This document shows, in pieces, positions 1 through 9,334 of a stretch of DNA of 57,104 nt; the stretch's first letter is position 1; the number at the start of each line of letters is the position of its first letter. Source of the DNA: Bacteroides sp. (GTDB lineage Bacteria > Bacteroidota > Bacteroidia > Bacteroidales > Muribaculaceae). The notes beneath the pieces were generated by a model, which saw only the letters and a program-made list of their open reading frames with translations, did no database searches and was not told where the DNA came from. Both the position numbers and the translations under genes were made by a program. Location: the NCBI GenBank assembly GCA_014801955.1, contig JAAVDE010000033.1:1-57104 (forward strand), in the 5' to 3' direction.

Positions 1-22
1 CGGGAGAGTAGGTAACCGCCCC
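1..22 (+). rRNA. rrf: 3' end of 5S rRNA (partial)
   Basis: The first bases read GGGAGAGTAGGT followed by a short GC run, which is the conserved 3' end of bacterial 5S rRNA. The 5' part, needed to confirm pairing with the terminal stem, lies outside the window. A strong terminator follows at once, as expected at the end of an rRNA operon. The exact mature end is uncertain by a few bases. Confidence 0.75.
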
Positions 23-29
23 TTCCCAC

Positions 30-69
30 AGAGCCGGACTCACACCGAGTCCGGCTCTTTCTTTTTTTA
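30..69 (+). terminator. rRNA operon terminator
   Basis: A perfect 12-bp stem (AGAGCCGGACTC at 30-41, complement at 47-58) with a 5-base loop is followed by a T-rich run. This is a textbook intrinsic terminator placed directly after the 5S end. Confidence 0.92.
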
Positions 70-120
70 TTAGACCAATTGGACTAATAAGACTAATTAG
101 GCAAATTGGGTAAATTGGAC
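69..120 (+). repeat. AT-rich degenerate ATTGGACTAAT-type repeat
   Basis: Imperfect 9-11 base units resembling TTAGACTAA and ATTGGACTA recur here in both orientations. A similar short patch lies at 43311-43350, after the carbonic anhydrase gene. No coding potential is seen. Both patches sit just downstream of transcription ends, so they may be decayed intergenic repeats. Confidence 0.45.
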
Positions 121-160
121 TATTTTTTGCGGATTTCGGGAGATATTTTGGCAAGTTACA

Positions 161-190
161 TTGTTTATTGCTTTTTTTTTATTAACTTTG
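161..190 (+). promoter_or_regulatory. Promoter of the polysaccharide operon
   Basis: TTG at 161-163, a 19-bp spacer and TAACTTTG at 183-190 match the Bacteroidota primary-sigma promoter (TTTG-N19/20-TAnnTTTG). Transcription would start near 196, leaving an AT-rich leader of about 50 bases before the first gene. Confidence 0.8.
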
Positions 191-247
191 CATTCATGAT
201 ATCATATTTTAGATTTTTTTCACGATAATATTATCCAATCATATCAT

Positions 248-1078
248 ATGCGCATAAAATTTATTGGAGTTTTGCTTTTAGGAACCGCTTTGTTTTTAGG
301 TTCCTGTTCGACTCCTAAGAATATATCCTACTTCCAGGATGTTCAGAATGGAACTATTGTTACGACTGAGCAGCAGCTCGACATCAAGCTCAAGCCCGAA
401 GATAAGCTGACTATTATGGTTTCTTCGTCGGAGCCTGCCCTTGCCCAGCAGTTTAACCTGGTTCAGGTTCAGAATCGTCTTGGTTCCACGACAAGCACAA
501 CCAAGTCGACCAGTTCGATCAACAGCAACGGCCAAATGATGTCTTATGAGGTAAACCGCGAGGGTAATATCAATTTCCCTGTGCTTGGCACTATCCACGT
601 TGCCGGTTTGAACCGTTATCAGGTTGCCGAGCTGATTACTGACAAAATCAAGGAGGGCGGTATGATTAAGGATCCCATTGTTATCGTTGACTTCTCGAAT
701 ACCGGAATTTCGATTCTCGGCGAGGTCTCGTCTCCGGGACGCTATGAGTTCAATAAGTCCAACCTGACTATTGTTGATGCAATTGCTATGGCGGGCGATT
801 TGAAGATGAACGGTGACCGCACCGAGATTCTCGTTATGCGCATGGATGGCAACGGCGTTCAACAGGGTTACCGAATTAACCTGCTGGATATGCAGCAGCT
901 GGCCAATTCGCCGGTCTACTACCTGCAGCAGGATGATATTATCTATGTTCAGCCGAATGCTAAGGCCAAGCGCGAAACCACTCCGAACGGCAACACTCCC
1001 TATACCCCGTCGTTCTGGATGTCGCTTACTTCGTTTGCAATCACTTTGGTAACGTTAGTTCTCACTTTCGCTAAATAA
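248..1078 (+). CDS. Polysaccharide export lipoprotein (Wza/EpsA-like)
   Basis: This 276-residue protein is the outer-membrane side of a capsule or exopolysaccharide exporter. It starts with a lipoprotein signal peptide ending in the lipobox LGSC (Cys about residue 20). A poly_export domain follows at about 40-145, including the typical stretch YEVNREGNINFPVLG, then an SLBB-like domain at about 150-240 (GEVSSPGRYEF). A hydrophobic helix near 256-274 ends the protein. That arrangement is the short Bacteroidota form, not the long Wza barrel. The gene sits 7 bases before a Wzc-like kinase, its usual partner in spanning the envelope. The start follows an A/T-rich leader with no Shine-Dalgarno sequence. 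The exported polymer is unknown. Confidence 0.92.
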   Translation: MRIKFIGVLLLGTALFLGSCSTPKNISYFQDVQNGTIVTTEQQLDIKLKPEDKLTIMVSSSEPALAQQFNLVQVQNRLGSTTSTTKSTSSINSNGQMMSYEVNREGNINFPVLGTIHVAGLNRYQVAELITDKIKEGGMIKDPIVIVDFSNTGISILGEVSSPGRYEFNKSNLTIVDAIAMAGDLKMNGDRTEILVMRMDGNGVQQGYRINLLDMQQLANSPVYYLQQDDIIYVQPNAKAKRETTPNGNTPYTPSFWMSLTSFAITLVTLVLTFAK

Positions 1079-1085
1079 TTTATCT

Positions 1086-3545
1086 ATGGAAAACATCAGT
1101 AAAGAAACGACTACCCGCAAAAAGGCAATTTCAGCCGCAGGGACAGTGCCGTTGACCGACATATTTTTTATGACGCTTCGTCATTGGCCGTGGATTCTTC
1201 TTTCGGTGTTCATTTGTGTTGGTGTGGCCTATATGTATCTGATGGTGACGCCGAATATCTATACGCGTGCCGCCGAAATTCTCATTAAGGAAGAAACGCA
1301 GGTTAACGGCGTTAGCGGCGTTGACCTGAGCACCTTCGGTCTTAATTATCAGAGCAATACCAATATTCAGAACGAAGTGCTGAACCTGAAGGCCAAAGAC
1401 CTGATGGAAGAGGTCGTTAACCGTCTGGAACTCGACGTTAACTACCTCAAGCCCGGACGTTTCCATAACGATATTGTTTATGGCGTTACCGTTCCCGTAA
1501 AAGTTGATATTGTTGATTTCCCCAAGGAACATAGCCTCTCGTTCGATTTGGATGTTAACGGCGACGGCAAGGTGACGATTTCCGACATGAGCGTCAACAA
1601 GGGCGAAAAACTCAAAACGAAATTTACCGGCAAGCTCAATGATTCGATTTCGACTCCGGCCGGTAAGATTGTTGTGCAGCCTACGATAGCTTATAAGAAA
1701 GGCGAGGATATAGAGCTTATCATCTCCAAGATTCCCACCTGGGTTGCCCGCGACTATTTTAACGACCGTCTGTCGGTTGTTCTGTCGAGCACCGACGCGT
1801 CGATTCTTCGACTGTCGCTATCCGATTTGTCGGTTCCGCGCGCCGATGATGTCCTGGCCACTCTGATTAATGTTTATAACGAAAACTGGATTCACGACAA
1901 GAACCAGATTACCGTTTCGACAACGAACTTCATCAACGAGCGTCTTGATGTTATCGAGCGCGAACTGAGCCACGTCGATTCCGATATATCTGCCTATAAA
2001 TCGGCAAATATGATCACTGACGTGTCGGCTGCCGGACAAAGCTATATGAGCCAAAACCAGGCTAACGAGGCTGCAATGTTTGATTTGAGCAATCAGCTTT
2101 CGCTCGCCCGCTACATGCGCTCCTATCTCATGTCGGACATGAGCAAGGATCAGCTGCTCCCCTCCAGCTCCGGCCTGTCGAGCTCGACTGTTGGCGGCCT
2201 GATTAACGAGTATAACCGCACAGTTCTTGACCGCAACTCACTGCTGGCCAGCTCATCGGAAAACAACCCTCTGGTTCAGAAACTCAACACTCAGCTTGCC
2301 GGTCAGCGCGCCCTGATTATCCGCACCGTTGACGGCGAGATTGAAGCCCTGAGCGCCCAGCTGGAGTCGCTGCGCAAAAACGAAGTTAAAACCACCGCGA
2401 AACTCCAGGCAAACCCGACGCAGGCCAAAGAACTCCTCGAAGTGGAGCGCCAGCAGAAGGTTAAAGAGGCCCTGTATCTCTTCCTGCTCCAGAAGCGCGA
2501 AGAAAACGAGCTGACTCAGGCATTTACCGCCTACAATACCCGCATCGTCAACCGCCCGGGTCCGTCGACCGTGCCTACCACTCCCGACCGAGGCAAGATT
2601 CTGGGCATCGCATTCCTGATCGGTCTCCTGATTCCGTTTGGCGTAACCTACGCCAGAGAGGCGCTCAACACTACCGTTCGCGGCCGCAAGGATATTGAAG
2701 ACCTCACTATTCCGTTCCTCGGCGAAATCCCCCTTTATGGCAAAAACCGCGAGAAAGGCAAATATGGTCGTGACAAGCTGACCAAGGCCATCGTTGTCAA
2801 GGGCGGCAAACGCGACGTTATCAATGAGGCGTTCCGCGTTTTGCGCACCAACCTTGAATTTATGAAGATTCACAAGGATGAGGCCGACGTCGTTGCGCTG
2901 ACATCGTTTAACCCCGGTTCCGGTAAGTCGTTCCTTACGATGAACCTCGCAACCGTTCTTTCGCTCAAGAACAAGAAAGTTGTTGTTATCGACGGCGACA
3001 TGCGCCACGGCTCTTCGTCGGCCTACATAGGCTCGCCCGAGACCGGTCTGTCGGACGTTCTCAACGGCTCGATTCCTAACGTTGAAGACGTTATTGTTCA
3101 CACCGAAAACAACCCGAACCTCGACGTGATTCCTGTCGGCACCGTGCCCCCGAACCCCACTGAGCTGCTCGAAACCCCGCGCCTGTCGGAAATCCTGGCC
3201 AAGCTGCGCAAGGAATATGACTACGTCATTATTGACTGCCCGCCTATCGAGGTGGTTGCCGACGCGCAGATTATCGACAAGCTGGCCGACCGAACAGTGT
3301 TCGTGCTCCGCGCCGGACTGCTCGAGCGCTCCATGCTCCCTCAGGTTGAAAAACTCTTCGACGATAAGAAATTCAAAAATATGGCCACCATTCTCAACGG
3401 CACTGAGGCCGCCGGAGGCCGCTACGGACGTTATGGCCGCTATGGCTACTATGGCTATTCCTATCGCTACGGCTACGGCTATGGTTACGGCTATGGCTAC
3501 AACTACTCGTCGGGCGACAAGGGTAAATCGTCCCAGAAATCGTGA
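1086..3545 (+). CDS. Wzc-like polysaccharide co-polymerase and tyrosine autokinase
   Basis: An 819-residue inner-membrane protein that controls polysaccharide chain length and export. Its architecture is N-terminal Wzz domain with a membrane helix near 33-53, a long periplasmic coiled-coil region (about 270-480), a second membrane helix near 508-526 (ILGIAFLIGLLIPFGV), then a cytoplasmic BY-kinase domain. The kinase has Walker A (PGSGKS), Walker A' (VVIDGDMR) and Walker B (VIIDCPP). The C-terminus is a dense tyrosine cluster: 14 Tyr in about 33 residues, many as GYGYGY. These would be the autophosphorylation sites removed by the phosphatase encoded next. The tyrosine codons form a short imperfect DNA repeat at about 3420-3510, which may make tail length prone to slippage. 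Confidence 0.95.
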   Translation: MENISKETTTRKKAISAAGTVPLTDIFFMTLRHWPWILLSVFICVGVAYMYLMVTPNIYTRAAEILIKEETQVNGVSGVDLSTFGLNYQSNTNIQNEVLNLKAKDLMEEVVNRLELDVNYLKPGRFHNDIVYGVTVPVKVDIVDFPKEHSLSFDLDVNGDGKVTISDMSVNKGEKLKTKFTGKLNDSISTPAGKIVVQPTIAYKKGEDIELIISKIPTWVARDYFNDRLSVVLSSTDASILRLSLSDLSVPRADDVLATLINVYNENWIHDKNQITVSTTNFINERLDVIERELSHVDSDISAYKSANMITDVSAAGQSYMSQNQANEAAMFDLSNQLSLARYMRSYLMSDMSKDQLLPSSSGLSSSTVGGLINEYNRTVLDRNSLLASSSENNPLVQKLNTQLAGQRALIIRTVDGEIEALSAQLESLRKNEVKTTAKLQANPTQAKELLEVERQQKVKEALYLFLLQKREENELTQAFTAYNTRIVNRPGPSTVPTTPDRGKILGIAFLIGLLIPFGVTYAREALNTTVRGRKDIEDLTIPFLGEIPLYGKNREKGKYGRDKLTKAIVVKGGKRDVINEAFRVLRTNLEFMKIHKDEADVVALTSFNPGSGKSFLTMNLATVLSLKNKKVVVIDGDMRHGSSSAYIGSPETGLSDVLNGSIPNVEDVIVHTENNPNLDVIPVGTVPPNPTELLETPRLSEILAKLRKEYDYVIIDCPPIEVVADAQIIDKLADRTVFVLRAGLLERSMLPQVEKLFDDKKFKNMATILNGTEAAGGRYGRYGRYGYYGYSYRYGYGYGYGYGYNYSSGDKGKSSQKS

Positions 3546-3560
3546 ACCCGCTAATTCTCG

Positions 3561-4271
3561 ATGTCATTTCTATCGAACCTATTCCAAAGTGCCAAACCGT
3601 TGTCGCTCGCCGCGGCAACGGATTGGCATTGCCATATACTCCCCGGAGTTGACGACGGCGTAGACAATCTCGAGGAGTCGCTCGCCATACTCGGCCAGTA
3701 CGAGCAGGCCGGCTACAAGACTGTTTGGCTGACTCCGCATATCATGGAAGACGTTCCAAACACGACCGAACGCCTCCGCCGCACCTATGAGCGCCTGCAG
3801 CAGGCCTACACCGGGCCGATTCAACTCCGGCTGGCGGCTGAGAACATGCTCGACTCGCTTTTTTCCGAACGCCTCGAGGCCGGCGACGTGCTCCCAATCG
3901 GCAACAGCAACACCCTGCTGGTAGAGACCTCATATTTCTCCGCTCCATACCGATTCCACCAGACCCTCGACAAAATCAAGTCGAAAGGCTACTTTCCGCT
4001 GCTGGCCCATCCCGAGCGCTATAACTACATAAACGACATGAGAACCTATCGCGAACTCAAAGACAAGGGAGTTCGCTTTCAGATGAATCTTCTGTCGCTC
4101 TGTGGCCACTACGGCCCGATGGTCAAGGAAAAAGCCATTAAACTGCTCAACACCGGAATGATTGACCATTGCGGCACTGACCTTCATCGCCGCGAGCATA
4201 TCGAAATTATCCGCACAATGAAACTCCCGTCGCGCATTCTCGATAAGCTCGAACCGCTTCTGCGTCCATAA
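3561..4271 (+). CDS. CpsB/CapC-family PHP tyrosine phosphatase
   Basis: A 236-residue metal-dependent protein-tyrosine phosphatase of the PHP family (CpsB/YwqE type), expected to dephosphorylate the tyrosine tail of the Wzc-like kinase just upstream. The PHP metal motif DWHCHILPGVDDG is near residue 21. Further ligands are likely in TPHIMED, LLAHPERY and the C-terminal HCGTDLHRR. The length is usual for the family. The gene follows the kinase by 15 bases and precedes the sugar-nucleotide genes, so phosphorylation control and precursor supply appear to be co-transcribed. The assignment is firm by motif; the substrate is inferred from context. Confidence 0.92.
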   Translation: MSFLSNLFQSAKPLSLAAATDWHCHILPGVDDGVDNLEESLAILGQYEQAGYKTVWLTPHIMEDVPNTTERLRRTYERLQQAYTGPIQLRLAAENMLDSLFSERLEAGDVLPIGNSNTLLVETSYFSAPYRFHQTLDKIKSKGYFPLLAHPERYNYINDMRTYRELKDKGVRFQMNLLSLCGHYGPMVKEKAIKLLNTGMIDHCGTDLHRREHIEIIRTMKLPSRILDKLEPLLRP

Positions 4272-4294
4272 CTAAATAAACCGCGCGCACAACA

Positions 4295-5626
4295 ATGAAA
4301 ATTATACTTCTTTCGGGAGGTTCAGGCAAAAGGCTATGGCCCCTGTCAAACGATGCCCGCTCAAAACAGCTGCTCAAGGTGCTTTGCGCCCCCGGCGGCG
4401 AAAAAGAGTCGATGATTCAGCGTATTGTGCGCCAGATTCGCGAAACCGGGCTGACCGACGAAATCGTCGTTGCCATCGGCGCCAAGCAGCGCGACGCTAT
4501 CGAGCTGCAGTTGGGCGACGAAATCACCATCGTTGCCGAGCCGAGCAGCCGCCACACGTTTCCCGCCATAGCCCTTGCGTGCAGCTATCTGGCCGAGCAG
4601 GGAACACAGGCCGACGAACCGATAATCGTTGTTCCGTCCGACACGTTTACCGACAACAGCTACTTCCAATCGATCCGGGAAATGGCCGATGCGGTTACTC
4701 GCCGCGTTGCCGACCTGGTTCTGATGGGGATCGAGCCGACCTATCCGTCGACCCGCTACGGCTACATCCTTCCCGCCGAACATTCCGGCTCAGACCCCGT
4801 TGCCGTTAAGAACTTCATTGAAAAACCCTCGGCCGAAGTTGCCGAGCGGCTGATTGCCGCCGGCGCCCTGTGGAACGGCGGCGTGTTTGCATTCCGCCTC
4901 GGCTACCTGATGGACATTCTTCAGCGCATGATGCCCGGCGCCGACTACCGCACCCTGCGTGCCAACTATGAAGCGATGCCCAAAAGCAGCTTCGACTACG
5001 CCGTTGTTGAGAAGTCGGAATCGATTGCAGCCGTTGTTTATCGCGGGCGCTGGAAAGACATCGGCACCTGGAACTCGCTGACCGAAGAACTCAGCGAGCG
5101 CGTTCACGGCAACGTTAAGTCCGAAGCCTGTGACGACACCTATATTATCAACGAACTCGAAATTCCGCTGGTTTGCCTTGGCGGAAAAAACATGGTGGTC
5201 GCCGCCTCGCCCGACGGCATTTTAGTTACCGAGCGCGGCCTTTCCGAGAACCTCAAGCACCTGGTCGACGGCCTGGGCAAGCGCCCGATGTATGAAACGC
5301 GCCGCTGGGGTGAATATAAAGTCATCGACTCCGTTGAATACCCCGACGGCTACTGCGCCCTGACCAAGCGCCTGACCCTTCAGCCCGGCAAAAACATCAG
5401 CTATCAGCGCCATAACTGCCGGACCGAAGTCTGGACCTTTCTCAGCGGCCAGGGCGAGATAGTTCTCAACGGCCGGCGCAGCCCCGTTAACCGCGGTGAC
5501 GTTTTCACCATTCCAAAGGGGATGCTCCACGGCCTGCGGGCCATTACGCCGCTGACGTTCATCGAAGTCCAGTCGGGCACCAACCTCGTTGAGGAAGACA
5601 TTGAGCGCTTCGACTTTGAATGGTAA
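4295..5626 (+). CDS. manC: Mannose-1-phosphate guanylyltransferase / mannose-6-phosphate isomerase
   Basis: A 443-residue type II enzyme making GDP-mannose. The N-terminal nucleotidyltransferase begins [20 protein letters not shown], the signature loop with the catalytic Arg and Lys. FIEKPSAE and WNGGVFAF are further family motifs. The C-terminal third (from about 330, [10 protein letters not shown]) is the cupin mannose-6-phosphate isomerase domain, with a likely metal site around [11 protein letters not shown] and GMLHGLRA. It would supply GDP-mannose, and through dehydration GDP-fucose, to the polymer exported by this operon. It starts 23 bases after the phosphatase gene. Whether the isomerase half is active cannot be judged by eye. 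Confidence 0.94.
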   Translation: MKIILLSGGSGKRLWPLSNDARSKQLLKVLCAPGGEKESMIQRIVRQIRETGLTDEIVVAIGAKQRDAIELQLGDEITIVAEPSSRHTFPAIALACSYLAEQGTQADEPIIVVPSDTFTDNSYFQSIREMADAVTRRVADLVLMGIEPTYPSTRYGYILPAEHSGSDPVAVKNFIEKPSAEVAERLIAAGALWNGGVFAFRLGYLMDILQRMMPGADYRTLRANYEAMPKSSFDYAVVEKSESIAAVVYRGRWKDIGTWNSLTEELSERVHGNVKSEACDDTYIINELEIPLVCLGGKNMVVAASPDGILVTERGLSENLKHLVDGLGKRPMYETRRWGEYKVIDSVEYPDGYCALTKRLTLQPGKNISYQRHNCRTEVWTFLSGQGEIVLNGRRSPVNRGDVFTIPKGMLHGLRAITPLTFIEVQSGTNLVEEDIERFDFEW

Positions 5627-5642
5627 CAACAGCTTTTGCCCT

Positions 5643-6548
5643 ATGAAAGGAATTGTTCTTGCCGGAGGCTCCGGAACCCGATTGTATCCGATAACCAAGG
5701 GCGTGTCGAAGCAACTTTTGCCTGTCTACGACAAGCCGATGGTCTACTACCCGATTTCCACGCTGATGCTCGCCGGCATCCGCGACATCCTCATTATCTC
5801 CACCCCCGACGACCTCCCCTCGTTTCGCCGACTACTGGGCAACGGCGAAGACTTCGGCGTTAACTTCACCTATGCCGAGCAGCCGAGCCCCGACGGCCTG
5901 GCCCAGGCCTTCATTATCGGACGCGAATTTATCGGCGATGACTCAGTCTGTCTGGTTCTCGGCGACAATATTTTTCATGGTGCAGGCTTCTCGTCGATGC
6001 TCAAAAACGCCGTTGAGGACGCCGAGACCCGCAATCTCGCTTCGGTTTTCGGTTATTGGGTCAATGACCCCGAGCGCTATGGCGTCGCGCAGTTCGACGA
6101 AAACGGCAACTGCCTTTCAATCGAAGAAAAACCGAAGAATCCGCGCAGCAACTATGCGGTTGTCGGGCTGTATTTCTATCCCAACAGCGTTGTTGACATC
6201 GCCGCCGGCATTCGCCCCTCGGCGCGCGGCGAACTGGAAATAACCTCCGTTAATCAGGCATATCTCGCCGCCGGGCAACTCAAGGTTCAGACCCTGCCCC
6301 GCGGCTTCGCGTGGCTCGACACCGGCACCCACGACTCGCTGGCCGACGCCTCCATCTACGTTGAAGTCCTCGAAAAACGTCAGGGCCTGAAAATCGCCTG
6401 CCTCGAAGGCATTGCCTTTCGCCAGGGGTGGATTTCCAAAGAAAAAATGGCCGAACTGGCGCGTCCGATGCTCAATAATCAATATGGTCAATACCTGATG
6501 AAGGTTATCGACGAAATGGACCGCACCGGCCTTCAGAACCTATCCTGA
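5643..6548 (+). CDS. rfbA: Glucose-1-phosphate thymidylyltransferase
   Basis: Makes dTDP-glucose from dTTP and glucose-1-phosphate, the first step of dTDP-rhamnose synthesis. The start at 5643 ([16 protein letters not shown]) gives 301 residues, the family's normal length. An upstream in-frame ATG at 5589 would add 18 non-conserved residues and overlap manC, so it is rejected. The uridylyl/thymidylyltransferase signature [11 protein letters not shown], the [11 protein letters not shown] segment and LGDNIFHG are all intact. It lies 16 bases after manC and 14 before rfbC in one operon. Confidence 0.96.
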   Translation: MKGIVLAGGSGTRLYPITKGVSKQLLPVYDKPMVYYPISTLMLAGIRDILIISTPDDLPSFRRLLGNGEDFGVNFTYAEQPSPDGLAQAFIIGREFIGDDSVCLVLGDNIFHGAGFSSMLKNAVEDAETRNLASVFGYWVNDPERYGVAQFDENGNCLSIEEKPKNPRSNYAVVGLYFYPNSVVDIAAGIRPSARGELEITSVNQAYLAAGQLKVQTLPRGFAWLDTGTHDSLADASIYVEVLEKRQGLKIACLEGIAFRQGWISKEKMAELARPMLNNQYGQYLMKVIDEMDRTGLQNLS

Positions 6549-6562
6549 CGACACACAGACAC

Positions 6563-7111
6563 ATGCAGATTATCAAAACCGAAATCCCCGGCGTCGTTAT
6601 TCTGGAACCGCGTGTGTTTGCCGACCCGCGCGGCTACTTTTTCGAGGCCTTTTGTGAGCGCGACTTCCGCGAGCAGGTTGCCGACGTTGACTTTGTGCAA
6701 GACAATGTTTCGCTCTCGACGCGCGGCGTTATCCGCGGGCTGCATTTCCAGCGTCCGCCCTTTGCGCAGGCCAAGCTGGTCAGCTGCCTCCAGGGGCGTG
6801 TAATCGACGTAGGCGTTGACTTGCGCCGCTCGTCGCCAACCTTTGGCCGCCATGTTGCCGTTGAACTCTCGGGCGAGAACCATCGCCAGCTGTTTCTGCC
6901 GCGCGGTATTGCCCACGGTTTTGCCGTGCTCTCCGACTCGGCGCTGTTTCACTACAAGTGCGACAACTACTATGCGCCGGCCTCCGAGGCGGGAATTTCC
7001 ATTCTCGACTCATCGCTCGGCATTGACTGGCAAATTGACCCGGCACAGGCCGTGCTCTCCGAAAAAGATATGAAAAATCCGCTGTTCAGCGACTTTGATT
7101 CTCCGTTCTGA
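6563..7111 (+). CDS. rfbC: dTDP-4-dehydrorhamnose 3,5-epimerase
   Basis: A 182-residue cupin enzyme that epimerises C3 and C5 of dTDP-4-keto-6-deoxyglucose. Family landmarks are DPRGYFFEAF near the N-terminus, QDNVSLSTRGVIRGLHFQ (catalytic His in RGLHFQ) and LPRGIAHGFAVLSD. Length and motifs are standard. The gene sits between rfbA and rfbB, three bases from the latter, so the first three of the four dTDP-rhamnose steps are co-transcribed. The reductase RfbD is not in the window. Confidence 0.96.
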   Translation: MQIIKTEIPGVVILEPRVFADPRGYFFEAFCERDFREQVADVDFVQDNVSLSTRGVIRGLHFQRPPFAQAKLVSCLQGRVIDVGVDLRRSSPTFGRHVAVELSGENHRQLFLPRGIAHGFAVLSDSALFHYKCDNYYAPASEAGISILDSSLGIDWQIDPAQAVLSEKDMKNPLFSDFDSPF

Positions 7112-7114
7112 CCG

Positions 7115-8245
7115 ATGAAAAATATTCTGATAACCGGCGGCGCAGGCTTCATTGGCAGTCATGTTGTCAGGCTGTTTGTTACCAAGTATCCTGACTACAA
7201 TATCGTTAACCTCGACAAGCTGACCTACGCCGGCAACCTCGCCAACCTAAAGGACGTTGAAAACCGCCCGAACTACACTTTTGTGAAGGCCGACATCGCC
7301 GACCTCGACCTGATGCGCAGCATTATCCGCGACCACCGCATCGACGGCATTATTCATCTGGCCGCCGAGAGCCACGTTGACCGCTCCATCCGCGACCCCT
7401 TCACGTTTGCACGCACCAACGTTATGGGCACCCTTTCGCTGCTCCAGGCCGCCAAAGAATATTGGGAATCGCTTCCCGAGGGCTTCAACGGCAAGCTGTT
7501 CTACCACATTTCGACCGACGAGGTCTACGGCGCCCTTCAGCTCAACCGCCCCGACGGCGTCGAGGCCCCGTTCAGCACCCGCGCCTCATCGGAACGCGAG
7601 CTCGCCTTCGGCACCGACTTTTTCACCGAGGCGACGGCCTATAATCCCCATTCGCCATATTCCGCGTCGAAGGCCTCGAGCGACCATTTCGTGCGCGCCT
7701 ATCACGACACCTACGGCCTGCCGACCATCGTTACCAACTGCTCCAATAACTACGGCCCGTATCAGTTCCCCGAAAAGCTCATTCCCCTCTTTATCAACAA
7801 CATTCGCCAACGCAAACCGCTGCCCGTCTATGGCCGCGGCGAGAACGTTCGCGACTGGCTCTTCGTTGAGGACCACGCCCGCGCCATCGATCTGATTTTC
7901 CATCGGGGCAAGGTGGCCGACACCTACAATATCGGCGGCTTCAACGAATGGAAAAACATTGACCTGATTAAAGTTATTATCAAAACCGTTGACCGCCTGC
8001 TCGGCAACCCCGACGGCTATTCGCTCGACCTGATAACATACGTTACCGACCGCCCCGGCCACGACATGCGCTATGCAATCGACTCGCGCAAACTCCAGTC
8101 CGAACTCGGCTGGGAACCGTCGCTGCAGTTCGAGGAAGGCATTGAAAAGACCGTTCGCTGGTATCTGGCCAACGAACAGTGGGTCAACAACGTAACCTCC
8201 GGCGACTATCGCCGTTACTACGAAGAAATGTATTCCAACCGCTGA
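7115..8245 (+). CDS. rfbB: dTDP-glucose 4,6-dehydratase
   Basis: A 376-residue short-chain dehydrogenase family enzyme converting dTDP-glucose to dTDP-4-keto-6-deoxyglucose. The NAD-binding motif GGAGFIGSHVVR is at residues 8-19. DEVYG and a catalytic YSASKASSDH (Tyr-x-x-x-Lys) follow, with the conserved NCSNNYGPYQFPEKLIP region. An insertion of about 20 residues around residues 130-160 (GVEAPFSTRASSERELAFG) is usual in Bacteroidota members. It is the last gene of the operon and ends 7 bases from a converging regulator gene. Confidence 0.96.
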   Translation: MKNILITGGAGFIGSHVVRLFVTKYPDYNIVNLDKLTYAGNLANLKDVENRPNYTFVKADIADLDLMRSIIRDHRIDGIIHLAAESHVDRSIRDPFTFARTNVMGTLSLLQAAKEYWESLPEGFNGKLFYHISTDEVYGALQLNRPDGVEAPFSTRASSERELAFGTDFFTEATAYNPHSPYSASKASSDHFVRAYHDTYGLPTIVTNCSNNYGPYQFPEKLIPLFINNIRQRKPLPVYGRGENVRDWLFVEDHARAIDLIFHRGKVADTYNIGGFNEWKNIDLIKVIIKTVDRLLGNPDGYSLDLITYVTDRPGHDMRYAIDSRKLQSELGWEPSLQFEEGIEKTVRWYLANEQWVNNVTSGDYRRYYEEMYSNR

Positions 8246-8267
8246 ATTGCTTCTATTTCAGCAATTC
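8244..8267. terminator. Hairpin between converging rfbB and gntR genes
   Basis: A perfect 8-bp inverted repeat, GAATTGCT at 8244-8251 and AGCAATTC at 8260-8267, spans both stop codons of the tail-to-tail pair. It lacks a clear T-run on either strand, so termination is only a possibility. Confidence 0.35.
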
Positions 8268-8618
8268 CAGCAACTCTTCGGGCGAAATTCCGCTCAGCTC
8301 CAGCTTGCGTCGCAGCTCGGGAACCGTTGAATTGATGAACTCGCGGCGAAAAAAGGCCGTAATCCGCTCGGAGGCGTCGGGCGCAACGTAGTAGCCCAGC
8401 CCGCGGCGCTGAAAAATTATGCCCGAATCGCTCAAATCGTCGTAGGCCTTCATAACGGTCCGGTTATTGACCGCCAGCTCAACGGCCAGCTCCTTGGTCG
8501 ACGGAATCCGCTCCGACGCCGCCCATGCACCGCTGCGAATCCGGGCGATGCAATGGTCGGCGACCTGTCGGAAAATCGGTTTGTCGGCTGAAAATTCCTT
8601 CATAGCTGTTTGCGGCAA
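8253..8618 (-). CDS. GntR-family regulator, YtrA type
   Basis: A 121-residue transcription factor: N-terminal winged helix (about 10-80) with the family hallmarks IPSTKELAVELAVNNRTVMKAYDDL and GIIFQRRGLGYYV, then a short dimerisation tail (about 85-121) ending in an acidic helix. The short tail defines the YtrA subfamily, which usually controls adjacent ABC transporter genes. Here it is the last gene of a four-gene operon. Its start overlaps the permease gene by 19 bases, so the two are translationally coupled. It probably represses its own operon through the dyad at 11071-11096. The ligand is unknown. Confidence 0.92.
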   Translation of the reverse strand: MPQTAMKEFSADKPIFRQVADHCIARIRSGAWAASERIPSTKELAVELAVNNRTVMKAYDDLSDSGIIFQRRGLGYYVAPDASERITAFFRREFINSTVPELRRKLELSGISPEELLELLK

Positions 8619-9334
8619 ATGGCGCGTGTGGTCTTGTAGGCTACGAAGATGAACGCAACGGTCCAGAACGCAAGGAAATAGGGCACGAACATTGCCATAT
8701 AGCTCTGCATTGTTGCTTCAACCGGAATGGAGTGGGGATCGGTCAGCGCCGACAGCAGCCCGACGATGAAGCCGAGAATGCCGTTGATAAACATAAACCC
8801 GAGGGCTGCGCCAACGGCCTTGAGCGCGCGATGGCGCCGGGCGGCAAACACGGCCCAGAGGGCAGCACACTGACTCGTCAGTGCCGATAGGATTGTCATT
8901 AAGATGAACGGGGAAGTCAGTTCGACCCTTATCGGCACCGCCATGACCGACACGGTCGGTTCCCTGCCAACGATGACCCCATAAATGTCGAGCGGCAGAA
9001 ACAGCAACGGAACGCCGATAAACATCATCAGGAAAATCGCCTCGCACTTTTCCCAGCCCAGGGCGGGCAGCGAGTAAAAAGCCTCGCCGTTAGGTTGGCG
9101 GGTCAGGAAGCATGGCGCAAGCATGAACGCCCATGCCACTATCTCCAGCAGCCCGTTTGCCTTCAACCCGGCGGGGTCAGCTCCGAGATTGTGCATCATC
9201 AGCACCATTGCCACCGCCAGCAGCGGGTAGATTATCACCATCGGGCGCAGCGACGGCCAAAAGTATTTCATCACCATCTTTACGCGCTTCCAGCTGGTGC
9301 GGTCCGTGTTGGAGAGTATTTCAGAGGAGTTCAT
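8600..9334 (-). CDS. ABC transporter permease, ABC-2-like
   Basis: A 244-residue hydrophobic protein with about six predicted membrane segments (for example MVIIYPLLAVAMVLMM near the N-terminus and FVPYFLAFWTVAFIFVAY near the C-terminus). No substrate-specific motif is recognised. It begins 14 bases inside the ATPase gene and ends inside the GntR gene, so it is clearly the membrane partner of that ATPase. Small GntR-linked exporters of this layout are known for antibiotic or peptide detoxification and envelope stress. That role is an inference here. The first residues to about 30 look cytoplasmic. Confidence 0.8.
   Translation of the reverse strand: MNSSEILSNTDRTSWKRVKMVMKYFWPSLRPMVIIYPLLAVAMVLMMHNLGADPAGLKANGLLEIVAWAFMLAPCFLTRQPNGEAFYSLPALGWEKCEAIFLMMFIGVPLLFLPLDIYGVIVGREPTVSVMAVPIRVELTSPFILMTILSALTSQCAALWAVFAARRHRALKAVGAALGFMFINGILGFIVGLLSALTDPHSIPVEATMQSYMAMFVPYFLAFWTVAFIFVAYKTTRAICRKQL

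Noticed and set aside
5589-5642. Longer N-terminus for RfbA starting at 5589
   Set aside because: The extra 18 residues overlap manC and precede the canonical MKGIVLAGG start of the family.
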